Assembly: GCA_031002005.1 (NCBI GenBank)
Contig: CM061921.1
Location: 122,294,597-122,358,596 of the forward strand
DNA length: 64,000 nt
Direction of reading: 5' to 3'
Source of the DNA: Vandiemenella viatica
Lineage: Eukaryota; Arthropoda; Insecta; Orthoptera; Morabidae
Below the pieces are notes generated by a model. That model was given only the letters and a program-made list of their open reading frames with translations, was not told where the DNA came from and searched no databases. The first letter of the stretch is position 1. The number at the start of each line of letters is the position of its first letter. The translations under genes and the position numbers were made by a program. This document shows, piece by piece, positions 1 to 12,142 of the stretch.

Positions 1-690
1 GTAGGCCAAGATAGATGTACTGTTCTACGGACTCAATACCAGCTTCTTTCGTGGCTGCCTTGTCTTTGTCTTTTTCTACCCATTTGTTTCGCATGATTTT
101 GACAGGTTTATTTTAAGGCCCACTTCTCTGCAAGCTGCTCTATTACATTTATCAGTTCTTTTAGCTATTACAGACGTTTTGAGAGTAAAACTATACCATC
201 AGCGAATCTTAAATTTTTGAGACTTCTTCTATTTATTTTCAACCTTCTACTTTGCCATTGGATTTTTAATATTGCCAACTCCGGGACTGATGTTAATAGT
301 TTAGGGGATATAACGTCTCCTTGTTTTACGCCCCCCCCCCCATTCTATTGACAATTCTTTGGTGGCTTCAGCGATGTTGACAAAGGCAGTGGAATTATTG
401 CAGATGTTATATAATACGTTAATATAGCCTAGATTCGCTTCTTGTTCTAGAAGGACTTGCATGATTGCTGACTGATGGACTAACTCAAAAACTTTTTTCA
501 AAATCGTCAAAGGCCAAATAGAGTGGCATCTGGTATTCATTCACGCGACTTATTACTTCGTGGATGACTTGGATGTGATCTATGGTATTGAATCCTGACC
601 TAAAGGCAGCCTGTTCAATTGGTTGTACAGTGTCCAAGGTAGATATTTTTTCTATTTCCCTAGTCGTTCAGTGTACCTGTGAGCTGACTG
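1..690 (-). mobile_element. RTE-type LINE fragment, reverse transcriptase part
   Basis: Reading the minus strand from about 690 to 1 gives a reverse transcriptase stretch. It starts with a TLDTVQPIEQAAFRSGFNTI-like segment, continues through the palm motif LAFDDFEKVFE (about 520-480, matching the usual F-D-x-x-K-A-F-D), and reaches a degraded FADGIVLL in place of FADDIVLL near 190-210. The ATG often taken as a start (540) is internal; the frame is open further upstream to about 690. A C-tract at 331-341 and a frame change near 300 break the frame. Fold and motifs match RTE-clade endonuclease/reverse transcriptases of insects. The replacement of the second catalytic Asp by Gly predicts no activity. 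The 3' part lies outside the window. Confidence 0.8.
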
Positions 691-3290
691 GATTCATTAC
701 ACAATTAATAATTTTTCTATTATTTGTATTCACAAGTTTTGCTACCGGTCATGTAACTACGGCGAAAAAAAACTTGCAAAAAAAATGTTCACATCAAATA
801 AGCCTTAATCACGCTACCTTTATGAGTTATACACCGTTACGCAACTTGAATTTCTTTTAATTAATTCTGTAGCAACAGCTCATAATGTTACGCCATTTGA
901 CAAATTCCAGACTATTCTAAAATACGAACCTCCGTTTCAGGAATACTGACGAACAATTTAAACCGGGTTTTAAAACATCGTCCAAATGAACTGGTCATTC
1001 TTACAACTATAAACCTTATCCTAAATTGTAAAGAAAAACTATTATTTTGGTCTCAGATGATACGCCGAGACCTTCTCAAACAATTACTAAGAATCTTGAC
1101 TGCATTTCATCTCAGAATTTTAGTTAGCACACCTACTCCGTCTGCTTATCCAGCCGAAGGCACTTCTTAAAGGCTAGCGAGCGCCATCTTGACTCCTACT
1201 CCTGCATTTTCTCTGATTTCACCATCTTAGCAATGTCGCCTAGCTTCTTCTTGGAAGACGCTTCTTGCCATAAACATATCTGGTGTAAATTTTTTCGCTT
1301 AGCTATATCTCTAACCTGCGTCACGCTCTACAACCTAAAATACTGATTAAAACACCTCACATTCTGCCCTAAATGAAGCGCTAGTAACAGTCACCTTCTT
1401 GAAAGCTCCTGTGCGCACAATCGCTGGACCCATATGCTACTACTGCTCTAAGGATCCGGTGTCCGTCTCCACGCTGTGTTTGATCAATATGGGATGTCGT
1501 GAGGAAAGCGCGGCTCTCACTGGACATACCCATTTTTACCACGCTTATTTTTATTCACGTTTATTTTTTGCGATGAGTATACGGAACAAAACAGCGTGCG
1601 TGTTATGACAGGAACGGGTGTCTTATTGTATTTGATGTGTTTCACGTACAAAGTGTTCATAACCCCTGGTAAAGTTTTTAGAAAATTTGGAATCTTTATA
1701 TTTATCTAATTTGTAACTTACTTCCAGAACAGATAGATTACGTTGATTCAGTTTCGGTCTATTTGATGACATTTAATGATAACATTTTTTAAAAAATTAA
1801 TTGATAAATGCAACATTTTCCTTCGCTGTGTTAATAATTTAGCGGTCACTGCGCCTCCTGTTTAACGGTTTTCGTAACAATCAACGTAAATGATTACACA
1901 GTACACAAACAAGTTAACACAATGCTTATACTATCCATAGACACATGGCAACACTAAATTAAAAACATTATTTCTAAAAAATAAAGTAAATAAATAAAAA
2001 AAAGATTGTTCGGCTTCTGCTCATAATCCATGTAACCAGTCGACAGTTGTTTTGTTAATTATTTAGTTAGTTTGCTAATAATTTAACAGGAAATTTGAAA
2101 TACTATAAAACAGTAAGCTTCCTACTTACATTAGACTACAACCCAATTCATACATAAAATCATTTATGCTAAAACATAAATTTTGATGTTTGATTTCTAA
2201 AGGATATAATACCAAACAGTATTGTAAATTAGATTAGAATGCAATTCATGCATAAAAATTTGTACATTAAAGCATAGATTTAGAGGTTTGAGGTCGCAAG
2301 TAATGTAACCTTTGTCGGAAGGCGTCTGGCAACTATATTTCCAAATAACTATGTTGTATGTGTGTATCGTGTTAGACATTCTGGTATCAGGTGGTCAATG
2401 TTTTCAATACATCCGCACTAACAGAATTCGGAGGACGCCTAGTTTAATCTATACATGTGTTATTTGTACTGTCAAGCAGCATCTCACAAGAACTACACCA
2501 ATTATACCACAAACAACAGTATTCAAGGAGTGTCATTGCCTTCCTTACTTTCAAAAGTTGATTTCAAAATATTTGCATTCCCCAACATACTTCTAGTATA
2601 TTTATACACTGGATATCACCATTATATTATTATTGCATCAACTTGTATGCAGTCAACTTTCTGATATCTTGGACCCATTTTTTGTTATTATGGCCGCAGG
2701 TCGCGTAACAATAAATACTTGGGAACAACAAAACTATTTCACGCGATTTTCCATCCGCCTCCTGTGTAGCTTAGTGGGTTTATATACCTCGTGTAAGAAA
2801 CTCACGTGACACAGCAATATTAAATGTAAGCCATTAAAAAGACCTTTCCATGAGGTGATGACGCAATTTCCTGTTTGTTATTAGAAATCACATGGTTCAA
2901 GAATTTAAACATGTGCCGTAAAAACGATATATTTAACATAATTTCTTTTTTTCGTCATTATTCGTCTTTTAGTATCAAACACTTGATTTCTGAATTTACC
3001 TATATTTTGTCATTAATCTATTTTTAATATATCGGTCTAATTCTCGACTGGGATATTATCTGCCACATAACTTGAGTTGTGTACATCAAGTATGGTAGGC
3101 CTAGTTTACACGATATGATAGAGGCTGATTGTCCACTTGGAAGAAACTCCACTTTGCTTCTATCAGCTTCATAAAACAACTATTCCATCATCTCCTATTT
3201 AATGAAAAACACTCACGTCACATTTTGACATCTCACCACTCGCCACACACTGAATCGAGTCCTGACCCCTGATTTTAGCTTTTGGGCGGT
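691..3290. other. unassigned AT-rich region with a diverged duplication
   Basis: No gene or mobile-element protein was recognised. Reading frames are short and unconvincing. Near 2110-2320 two diverged direct copies of about 105 bp sit side by side; both contain an AATTCATRCATAAAA-like block (2140 and 2245) followed by an AAACATAAATTT/AAGCATAGATTT block. Confidence 0.4.
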
Positions 3291-3299
3291 TTTCCACAG

Positions 3300-3365
3300 T
3301 TGTCACACTCAGACGGAGCGAGTAACGCTCTGGCCTCGGATTCGAATCCCTTTCCGGCCAGAGTC
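3300..3365 (+). repeat. tRNA-like SINE head remnant
   Basis: A GTAACGCTCTGGCCTCG box followed by GGATTCGAATCCC matches the A-box/B-box head of the main SINE of this window (compare 48913-48990), but the spacer between the boxes is shortened. The SINE body is not recognisable downstream. Weak, old copy. Confidence 0.35.
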
Positions 3366-3699
3366 CGTTTTATAAACTGCAGGTTGCCCGAACAAAAAAT
3401 AATCTTAGCGTACTTAGTTCCACGTTCACAGACAGATCGCAACATAGCTGCTTCCCCCATCAAGTCGGTTCAGAAATATAATAGCAGGCCTCACTATTCC
3501 GCAGCGTTGATTGACTAACTCAGCTGCGAATTGTCAGTGTCTGGTATATCAGTATTATTTTTCCAGTACCAATGATCCCATCAGCAATAAGCGGTTAAGC
3601 CGAAGCTGCGAAATTATTAGCTTTAAGGACTTTTTAGTAATCTTCTACTCAAATTCGGAATGCAAAATGCTAGTTAAATTAAACGCTGAATTAAACACT

Positions 3700-6600
3700 G
3701 ATTTGGCGTTCTGACTATGGGTGCATCTAAGTTATTCTTTTTTATCTCCTTGCGTACTGAATAACGGGTTCTTTTGGCCTCACTGGATATCTTCTTGAAC
3801 CGATCAAGAGTGGGTGTTGTTATTGTTCAATTGGTTGTTTTGAATTATGAAGGGTCCTGTATGGTGTTTTGTATTAGTGCCATCTCTGTTGAATCACTCT
3901 TTTATGTTATTTTTCTATTTCTTGTTATATGTCTTTCAGTCTTTCAGTCTGTGGAAAGTTTGACTTAATCTTTTTACGAATTCTGCAACTGTTTCTAGTC
4001 CTGTCGTTTCATGTAATTCTGTTATTTTTGTTCTTCTGTCTGCATTCTTAAAATATGCTTGTCGTTCCACATATTTGGGAAACGAATGTTACCGCTGGCA
4101 GAGAAGTGGATTAGTAGGCTTACAGCTGTAGTTTAGTCTTAGGGTTTGTTATGTTGCTCATTAGTATAGGATACAGGTTTATTATTAGTAAAGTTAATTT
4201 TATTTTTTCTCTTGAATATGTCGATTAGTAAGTTTTTTAATCTAGATCACTTCTAGATACTTCTGAGTTTCTTTACACGCCATCTGTTCAGCAAATATAC
4301 GCGTATTAAAATGTTCGTTGATCAACAGGTCTTCTTTTCGTAGAAAAATATAGTCGTTGATTTACTTGAACTTACATTTATTTTATTTTTCCTGCTCTAC
4401 TCATCTATTTCGCAAAGTTGGTGCTGCAGTTTCTTTGATGGTTTATTAAGTCTTCTGACCAGTGGAGAAGATTGTCGTGGTGTCTGAAAGTTGCACAAGT
4501 TGGACGTTTTTAATTATTGCCAGATCGTTTATATGGGTATTAAAAAGGGTTGGTACTAAGACTGAGCTGTGTGGAACATCTGTCTTTCTATAATGGGTGG
4601 ATGACTGCGTTCCTTGTTTCTCAGCAAAAATGGTCCTGTTGTTTAGAATGCTGATAATGAGGCATTATTAAGATCTAGTCATCTGCCGTGTGTGTGATAT
4701 ACTTAGTGGATATCCAGGAACATCGTGGCAGTGGACTTGCTCCAGTTGAACCCTTGTCTTCAATGGTTGCAGACATTGGTGGTTGGAGTCCATACTGCTC
4801 GTTTCTTACTGTGTTTTCCTCAGTCAATTTTCGCTGTCGCTAGAGTTATTCTTTCAACTATTTTTGCCAAGGAGCTAAAATGGCTAATCGGTCGGTTGTT
4901 TGCCGGTAATGAAGAGTTTTTACCTGATTTTGTAATAGCGATGATTTTTCCTGCTTCCATAGTTGAGGAAAGTAAGCGTTTATCAACCAGCAATTATAAT
5001 ACTTGTTAGGAAATCAGACCCTTTCCTGGTTCTGCAACTCCGGTAGCATTATTCGCTGCCAAGTCGTTTTATAATACTTTTTTTTATTTCTTCTGGCCTG
5101 GCCAGTTCCATATAATCACCCCTTTTCTCCTCCATGAATTCTTTTATTGTTTCTCTGGCTGCTTCTTCTTCCTTCCTTTCTTACTTTTGTACGTTGTTTC
5201 TCAGAGTACTGTGCTAGTGCCTTGGCGTGACATAGTGATTGGTAAATTGTGCGCTGCTGGTGGATTGAGGAATTTCGTGCTCTCAACAGTCCCCGTTCTT
5301 TCCTGTGTATTAATTTAAGAGCAGCCATTTTGCCTTCAGATTGTTCAGTTTTCCATTCTTCCAGCCGTTTTCAGATTAGTTTTTTATTATGGCTTTACGC
5401 TTCTTCGACGTCGAGATCATAGAGGCGGGAAATGATGGGGGACAAGAAACGGTAAGGAATTCGGCCTTGGCCTTTTGCAGGAAGCATCCCGGCATTCACC
5501 TGGAGTGATTTGGGGAAACCATGGAAAACCCAAATCTTGAAGTCCGGACGGGGATTCGAACCCACGTCCTCCCGGATGCGAGGCCAAACCGTTAACCACT
5601 CGTAACTAAGGTTGCAATCATCCAATTATAAATCTTCAAGAAAACTGGATTCTGATCAGATTAAAGATCATTTAATGACTGACTGGATAGTATGGGGTGT
5701 ATTTTTGGTTATGACAATGTCTATGACGCTCGGTGTATGATACTACTGGTTTGATAGTTGTTGTTGGTATTTTAAATCCCACGACGCTGTCTGAATTCGA
5801 TTTCCATGCTGGTTGTAACACATCTATGTCAACTCCTGTCAGTATTTTCGATCCGATTTCATTATTTTACTGGTGTCATCATGTACCATCCTTTGTGTGT
5901 GTTTGAATTCCCGTGGTTTTTATATTTTGTAGGCCATTTATTGTAACTGATGAATGCGTTAAAGAGGTTTTGATTGACATTGCCGTATCTCTATCTCTTC
6001 CTTCCGTCCAATCTGTTCTGTACTTTGGACTTTTATGTTACTTTAGGGAGGTTTCTGTTGATAATATCACATCAAAGTTGTGTTACGTTAGGAACGTTGC
6101 CTGTTCATTCTTCTTCTTCTGAAGTTTGAAATTCGCGTTTCATGCTGCGATGTTTATTTCACGTTTTGGAGTGTACCAGCTTTTAGCGATTGCTGGAATA
6201 GAGAAAAATTACCTTGTAATATAGCTTCTAGTTTTCCCCAGAAGTGTCCTCTCAGAGTTGTTTGACTATCTCATATATTTGCAAATGTTTTACTGTGAGA
6301 ATATTTCCAAAACGGTCATCGTGAATATTTTAATGTTGTCATTAGTTGATTAATGTGCTATATCTTCTGGTAGAATCAGCGCAGCTACGTTTTTGGTTAT
6401 ATTTGTTGGAATTTTGTCCTCTTTGATCTTCTCTTCAGATATTGCTCATTTTCGAATTTTTAATGTTGTCTTGTTTATTTTTGCTGAAAGTACGTATGGT
6501 AGGTTGAGGCTGGTTGATTTTCAATGTTTATTTATTTTTGCTGTGGTATCTCGTGTTATGGAGCATTTCTTAGACTCGTGTAACATTGAACATTTGACAT
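3700..6600 (-). mobile_element. degenerate Jockey-clade LINE
   Basis: Read on the minus strand, pieces follow the order of a Jockey ORF2. Endonuclease: SETHL-like STETS near 6090, YRTDWTEG (about 6005), THSSVTINGLQNI (about 5950), and an LNDL.SDQNPVF block near 5665 where the catalytic His of SDH is Gln. Linker: basic region ending QRTIYQSLCHAKALAQYS (5330-5200). Reverse transcriptase: PANNRPISHFSSLAKIVER (4905-4850), MFLDIH.VYHT (about 4710), and LSDTTTIFSTG near 4460 instead of FADDT. The C-terminal tail GLETVAEFVKRLSQTFHRL is near 4000-3945. Stops and frameshifts are numerous, so this is an old relic. It is interrupted by a SINE at about 5381-5612. Confidence 0.75.
5381..5612 (-). repeat. 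tRNA-derived SINE (family A), minus copy inside LINE
   Basis: On the minus strand the copy reads: head with GGCCTCGCATCCGGGAGGAC and B-box GGGTTCGAATCCC, then the conserved body TTTTCCATGGTTTCCCCAA, TGCCGGGATGCTTCCTGC, AAGGCCAAGGCCGAATTCC, and a tail GACGTCGAAGAAGCGTAAAG ending in an AT-rich stretch. The copy splits the linker/endonuclease part of the surrounding LINE, so it is younger than that LINE. No clean target duplication was found. Confidence 0.85.
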
Positions 6601-6977
6601 AGTGAAAACGTAAGATGCAATAGCTTGCGAGTATCAAGTTCGCTGGTGTCTTCTACAATGTGATGAATGTTGTAACCTACATGGCTTTCTTCTTTATGAT
6701 GTGCCCTGTAACCATTAACTAATTGAACTGTTCATCGAAAATGACTGCATTCCATATAATTACTGACAAGAGACACCTTTCACATCGAATTCTCTGAACC
6801 GCACGAAAACCTGCTTAGAATAACAAGCGATCATAAACAAAGCAGTGGTGTGTGTCATTTCCATGAAAAAAGTTGCGTTCTACGTCAAGTAACATTTTAA
6901 TAGAGAGAAACAAAGTAACAAGATATCAATACCATATGAAGGAAATTATACGTAATTCAATGACGTCAGTGTATCGT

Positions 6978-7463
6978 TTCATTTTCAATCAACACTACCA
7001 AAACTCACTGCTTAAAGTAATTAATATAGCGCAAAACACGCATATACGGCAGTACCACACACCTGATAGTGCATATATTAGTCCTCAATGTGCAGATGCG
7101 GGATTTCGATGAAGTGGTGCGGAAAAAAACAATGTGCACGCCTTACTAAAGCCACGTTATCACATTCCAAATCACTTTTGCATTCACGCAGTCCAATATC
7201 AAAAGCCACACTAATTACATTTTCAAATGATGATCTTGGACTGCGTGATTGCGAAAGTCATTTGGAATGTGATAACGTGGTTTCAGTGAAGTGTGCACAT
7301 TGTTCTCTTCCACTTCGTTTTAACCAGTTAAATCCTGCATTTGCACTTTGAGGACTAATATAAGCACTCTCAGGTGTGTGATACTGCTGTATATGCGTGT
7401 TTTGCGCTATATTAAGTACCTTAAGTAGAGAGTTTTTGGAACTGTTGATTTTCAAATTGGCCA
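6978..7463. repeat. long inverted repeat (hairpin), arms about 220 bp, loop about 39 nt
   Basis: The left arm (about 6978-7196) and right arm (7236-7463) are reverse complements at roughly 85-90% by eye. Anchors are GCAGTCCAA at 7188-7196 paired with TTGGACTGC at 7236-7244, CACGTTATCACATTCCAAAT paired with its complement near 7258-7278, and AATATAGCGCAAAACACGCA near 7021 paired with TGCGTGTTTTGCGCTATATT near 7397. The unpaired centre is 7197-7235. The arms carry matching reading frames (LLKV.NIAQNTHI.QYHTP), which simply follows from the symmetry. It could be a foldback element or a hairpin-RNA locus. Confidence 0.85.
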
Positions 7464-8391
7464 TAATATGTTCTCCCTTATCCACTCCACAGTAAAATAC
7501 TTTCCCTAGTTAATTAATATTAACTACATAATTCTAAATTTTGCAGTATCTAATTATTCGAGTTTTTATAACGACCTTTTATTTTGTCGAATCAGTCGTA
7601 CCACGACTTCCTTCTTTTTGCAACGTTCCACATGTATTTTGATGTAATTGATCTCCTTTTAATTTAAATTTCTTTTGATACGCGGAGTCAATATTACAAC
7701 TTTCTTTTGAGGTCCATCCATTATTTTAAATCGATGGGTACCATCTCAGGAACAGTATTTATACGATTTCTTTGCGTCAACATTTGTTGGTAGTCCTTTA
7801 ATTGCCACATTCTATGGATTTTTGTCTGGAATCCTAATGTTCAGTCGATGTAGGTAGTTCTCCATACTTCCAGTGGACCAGTAGATGAAGAGCCAAAAGG
7901 CATACTGCTTGGAAGACCAACCTCCTCGATCTCGAGTTTTTGCTATATAAATATATACTTCCATGTGGTATTAGTGGGGTACTTGACACTAAAAGAGAAA
8001 CAATGAAACATTAATTTACAATGATAGAGTAAGTTGTAAAGATACCGAAAATCAACATCATTTGTTGCATAAGAATTAAAAATATTATTTTTAATAAAAT
8101 AAAAGACGTCATACATCAGCTCGCTCCAGTTTAGCTCCCATGTATATCCGTCTGTTAAAAATATGTTAACAGTATTTTAATGTTTCATTGCTGATTAAAA
8201 ATCTATTAAAGTACTTATATTTAAAATTCTAGTTGGATTTACGAAGTGAAATAGCTCAAATTTGCCCAAAATTGATGTGATGATGCTAGGAATATTTTTT
8301 GTATTCAACAGCGATTTCTGTCGGCCTAATTCGGGAACGTCAAAATATCCAAATAATTGTACCTGTTCCGTTACGACAAACTGTTAGAATA
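7464..8391. other. unassigned region between hairpin and Harbinger element
   Basis: Nothing coding was recognised. The stretch 7700-7960 is somewhat less AT-rich and could be a mobile-element remnant, but no motif supports this. Confidence 0.3.
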
Positions 8392-8394
8392 TAA

Positions 8395-8440
8395 CCCCGG
8401 GACCACACGCTTGGCACTTGCCGCAAACTCCAAGCCTCTG
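8395..8440 (+). repeat. Harbinger left terminal and subterminal repeat
   Basis: Left TIR core CGGGACCACACGCTTG (8398-8413), followed at once by the subterminal GCACTTGCCGCAAAC and a CCAAGC inverted motif. These are the likely transposase/accessory-protein binding sites by analogy with other Harbinger elements (inference). Confidence 0.75.
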
Positions 8441-8522
8441 CAAACGCTTGGTTAACTTTGGGGAGCCAAACATCTACATCCAAACGCATGCGCGTGCGCT
8501 TATACGTTTTGGAGAAGCTAGC

Positions 8523-11385
8523 ATGACGGACCTCGAGGTTGTGTCGGTCATAACTTTTGGTCTAACCTATATCTATTATAAAAATTTAAGAAAAAATAAA
8601 AGAAAACAAGAAAGACCACAAAAAAGATGGTGGATGTTAAAAATCCATAGAAACCGTACCAGGTAATTATTTTATATTAGTATTTCATTCATGTAACTAT
8701 GATTGCTATGTAGGTTCATGTATGTATTTCATTTAATATAAGCACATGCAATTATTGTTTTATAATTAAAATCGTATAATAATTATTGTTTTAACGGCAG
8801 TATAATGTCTATATCGATAATTTTTTGATTGCAGAGAATTTATGGAAGAAAAATTTAATGAGCACCTTTATGAACCATCTGGACAGTTTGATAACTTCTG
8901 CCGGATGAGCTATGCTTATTTTTAATATTTAATGAATTAAATTTCACCCATGATTTCTAAAGAAAATACAAACTTCAGAGAACCTATACCAGCTAAATAT
9001 CGTCTGGCAATAACATTAAGATTTTTAGCATCTGGTGACAGTTACAAAAGTCTACACTATTTGTTTAAAGTATCCCCCCAGGCAATGCCAAAAATTATAC
9101 CTAAGTCTAGTGACATTTGAATAATAATTATTGTATATTTTGTTAAATTAATAAAAGATTTAATATTAACTGTATCTGTTTAATGATTTTTTAATTAATA
9201 AAAATAATTATAGTAAAGAGTTCCACAGATTGTAGTTTGTATAGTTGACCGGGTAGCAATAGTATCTTAGTGTTAAGTTCTAGTGTAACACAGTCTTTGA
9301 CTGCGCGCGGGAGTTGTTGCTTGGTCTCGCACATGGGCTCCGCGATATTTTATTTTTGGTTAACTTTGAAATCAATAGTAATTATATGTTGGAATTCAGT
9401 TTGAAAGATATTAAATTAATTATCTGTGATAATCAAACAGTATGTTTTGATTTATTGAAGTTCTTAGAAGGAAGCATTAGTATCGTGTGTATATTTACTG
9501 GCACGATATTAGTTACTGGTAACCAAAAGTTAGAGCTGTTTCGACTTGCTGTGTTCGTGATGACCAAGTGGGTCAGGGATCCATAACACGCCCAAGGAAG
9601 TGGTAGCTTATATACTGTTCTAAAAGAAGAAGTAAAGGTAATGTAAAACATGCTTAATATTTTTTAAATATTTTTTATTAGTTGCAAAATCTAGGTGTAC
9701 AAAAATATTAATCAGTGTTCCAAAAAAATATTATTACTTATGAAATTTTATCTTACTACTCAAAATCTTTGAATGCTTTCTGAAATGCTGCGTTACCACA
9801 GTTATGTTTTGTCTTGGAGACACGATTATTTTATCAGATATTACTTTAATGGTAGAGGATGGTATTCGGCGATTTAGATGAGATTGAGTAAATAATTATG
9901 CTGTCATACCTATTTGGAGGAGGTGGTGGTGGTAATGGTGTGGAGGTTCATTAAAAATTCGAGTTGGGGTTCGAAATCAACGCATCATGGTTTGGAGTGG
10001 AAGAGGATTCAGGAAACGACGTTTGAATATATGGAGTATGGTTTGGTATTACTATATATCCACCTGACGCTGATGATGGTATTGAATATTGAAACGAATA
10101 CTGAAGGGATGGTGTTTCACGCGAAAATAACCTGTGTTTAATTCTTTTGATAAATAAACCATCTATTTCATACATCATTAATTTCCTGTCGTCTTTAGGA
10201 AGTTCCCGCATCTTTTTGGCTAAAAGTTTAGCATACAAATCAGATTCATCTTCTTCTTTTTTTGCATCTGACGTTTCTGATTGACGTTTACTAAGTACGT
10301 TAATTGGCTAAACGCTGCGGCCATTTGCTGTTCAGCTACATCTGAAGCATGATGACAGCGAGATTTCTCCATAGGGTTCTTTGGTAAAGAAACCGCAGGT
10401 GCAAAAGTCGAGGAACCCGCCAAACTGTTATCATTTTCTTTCTCCTCGGCTTCATCCAACGTTTCTTCGACAGCAATTTCTGATGATCTTGATTGCTGCA
10501 AGAATTTGATTTGATTAGTAACACAGCGGCACGAAAAAAAATTACTTCAAATTTTAATTATTATTTTAACATAATACTCTTATCATTTCAGATGTCTTCA
10601 ACAGCGGAAGATTGAATTAAAATAGAAAGAGGATACGGAAGCAAAATCCCACATTGTGTGGGTCCGATGGACGGCAAGCATATAGTTATCGAGATCCTAC
10701 CTCATAGTGGAAATGAATATTTCAGCTACAAAAAAACTTTCAGTATAGTTCTTTTGGCATTAGTCGATAGCAATTATAAATTTATGTTTGTTGACATAGG
10801 ATGTCAGGGGAGAGTTAGGGATGGTGGTGTTTTCAGCAACTTATTATTATGACAAAGAATCTGCAGAAACAAAATTAACTTTCCCACACCATGCCCACAT
10901 TCCGGATCGAATAATAATGTAAATGTACCATATGTGCTTTTAGCAGAGGGTGCTTTTACGCTCAGTCCGTGTCATGAAACCTTATCATGGAAATCATGAG
11001 ATCGGGTCACCAAATAGGATATTTAATCAATATTTGTCTAGATCCCGGGTTGTAGTGGAGAATACATTTGGCATTGATAACGTCAGTATTTAGAATTTTT
11101 CGAAGAACCATTAATTTAGATCTTCAAACTGTGAAAGAAATTACTATGACCTGTGTACTACTACATAACTTTCTCAGAAAAAGTAAAACTTCTTCAGAAA
11201 AATTTACTACCCCCGGAACATTTGATTTATACGATAGTAATGGGAATATGATGACATCTGGTGCATGGCGGAATATAAATGAATATAATGCAATACAAAA
11301 TTTGCCACATGTACCTCGAAGATCACCGCTAAATGCCATCAAGATAAGGACGAGTTTAGTTCATACTTTTGTTGGAATACAATAG
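8523..11385 (+). pseudogene. PIF/Harbinger transposase, three visible exons
   Basis: Exon 1 (8523-8662) starts ATGACGGACC and ends RPQKRWWMLKIHRNRTR, the usual basic N-terminus; donor GTAATT. Exon 2 begins at 8835 after TTGATTGCAG and reads REFMEEKFNEHLYEPSGQF; it then needs a frameshift near 8925 and one stop to continue into NTNFREPIPAKYRLAITLRF and LASGDSYKSLHYLFKVS (to about 9104). Exon 3 starts at 10592 after TCATTTCAG; after one TGA it gives VGPMDGKHI, FSYKKTFSIVLLALVD and RVRDGGVF, then another frame change, VVVENTFG (about 11049-11072), FRIFRRTINLDLQTVKEI and a stop at 11383. The three catalytic acids (D in MDGKH, D in RDGGVF, E in VVEN) are all present. It cuts and pastes the element via DDE chemistry when intact. 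The donor of exon 2 is not clear. Confidence 0.85.
9105..9935. other. intronic part of Harbinger element
   Basis: This sits between transposase exon 2 and the stop of the antisense accessory gene. A reading frame at 9314-9586 has no recognisable similarity and is probably fortuitous. Confidence 0.4.
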
Positions 11386-12142
11386 TGAGTTCAAACTGAT
11401 TGCTTACCTACCTGACTTCTAAATTAACTTTACAGCATTTACTTAGTGTTGCAGAACCAATAAATGTAAAAATGATCAGTTCAAAAATATTGAAGTGTTT
11501 TACTTACCATTTCTGAGTTCAAAGTAATGTTTGTGGTATATACTGGCAGAAGAAACGATTCCATAATCTGGTATGCAAACCAAATTGGTTCGTAAATATC
11601 TTCGACTCCTAAGGGAAAATTATTATTACCTATTATTTAGTTAAGTAAGACATACATCAATATTGTTTTAGTAATACTTACAACTATGTTGGTAGTTAAT
11701 TCAATTATAGATATTTCAATGATTATTATTTAAAAATTCTAAAAGAAATATAGCAATATATAGAAAAAACACTTTGTTTGAATCATCTATTTATCAAATG
11801 TATTGTCTTAACATATAAAATTATAAATATACTCTCTTAATATGTAAATGTATTGTCTTAACTCACAATTATGTAGTTTAAATAAATAAATAAATTTATA
11901 CCTGAGCCGGAACTAATAGAATCTTGTTTTCTCTTCAAATTTGTACGAAATGTGACCATAAAAATTTCTTTCTTCTTTTTAATCTCCATGACAGGTCTAT
12001 TTAAAACTTCACTTAGACGACTCCAAGCATCAACTACTTTTTTTTTATCTTTATGGTCTTAATTCTTCAGGTCCCAAATGCAGAGTTCTGCTAGTTAGCA
12101 TTCCAGAAATTGTAAAATATGCTCGTTGGACCAGTTATTCAT
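9951..12142 (-). pseudogene. Harbinger accessory gene, MADF plus BESS-like protein
   Basis: Exon 1 (12142-11902) starts MNNWSNEHILQFLEC and reads KKKVVDAWSRLSEVLNRPV, KKKKEIFMVTFRTNLKRKQ, SISSGSG, a MADF fold; two in-frame stops lie within it. Donor GTATAA. Exon 2 (11608-11508) is bounded by CCCTTAG and GTAAGT and reads GVEDIYEPIWFAYQIMESFL. Exon 3 starts at 10495 after TTCTTGCAG: an acidic SSEIAVEETLDEAEEKEND part, a frameshift near 10235, then a BESS-like YAKLLAKKMRELPKDDRKL motif, a Ser/Pro/Tyr-rich tail, and a stop at 9951. In related elements this second protein binds DNA and assists nuclear import or recruitment of transposase. Exon 3 lies inside the transposase intron, and transposase exon 3 lies inside this gene's last intron. 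Confidence 0.8.

Noticed and set aside
7088..7485. Two short proteins encoded by the hairpin arms
   Set aside because: Their similarity to each other is explained by the inverted repeat; no start context or known family.
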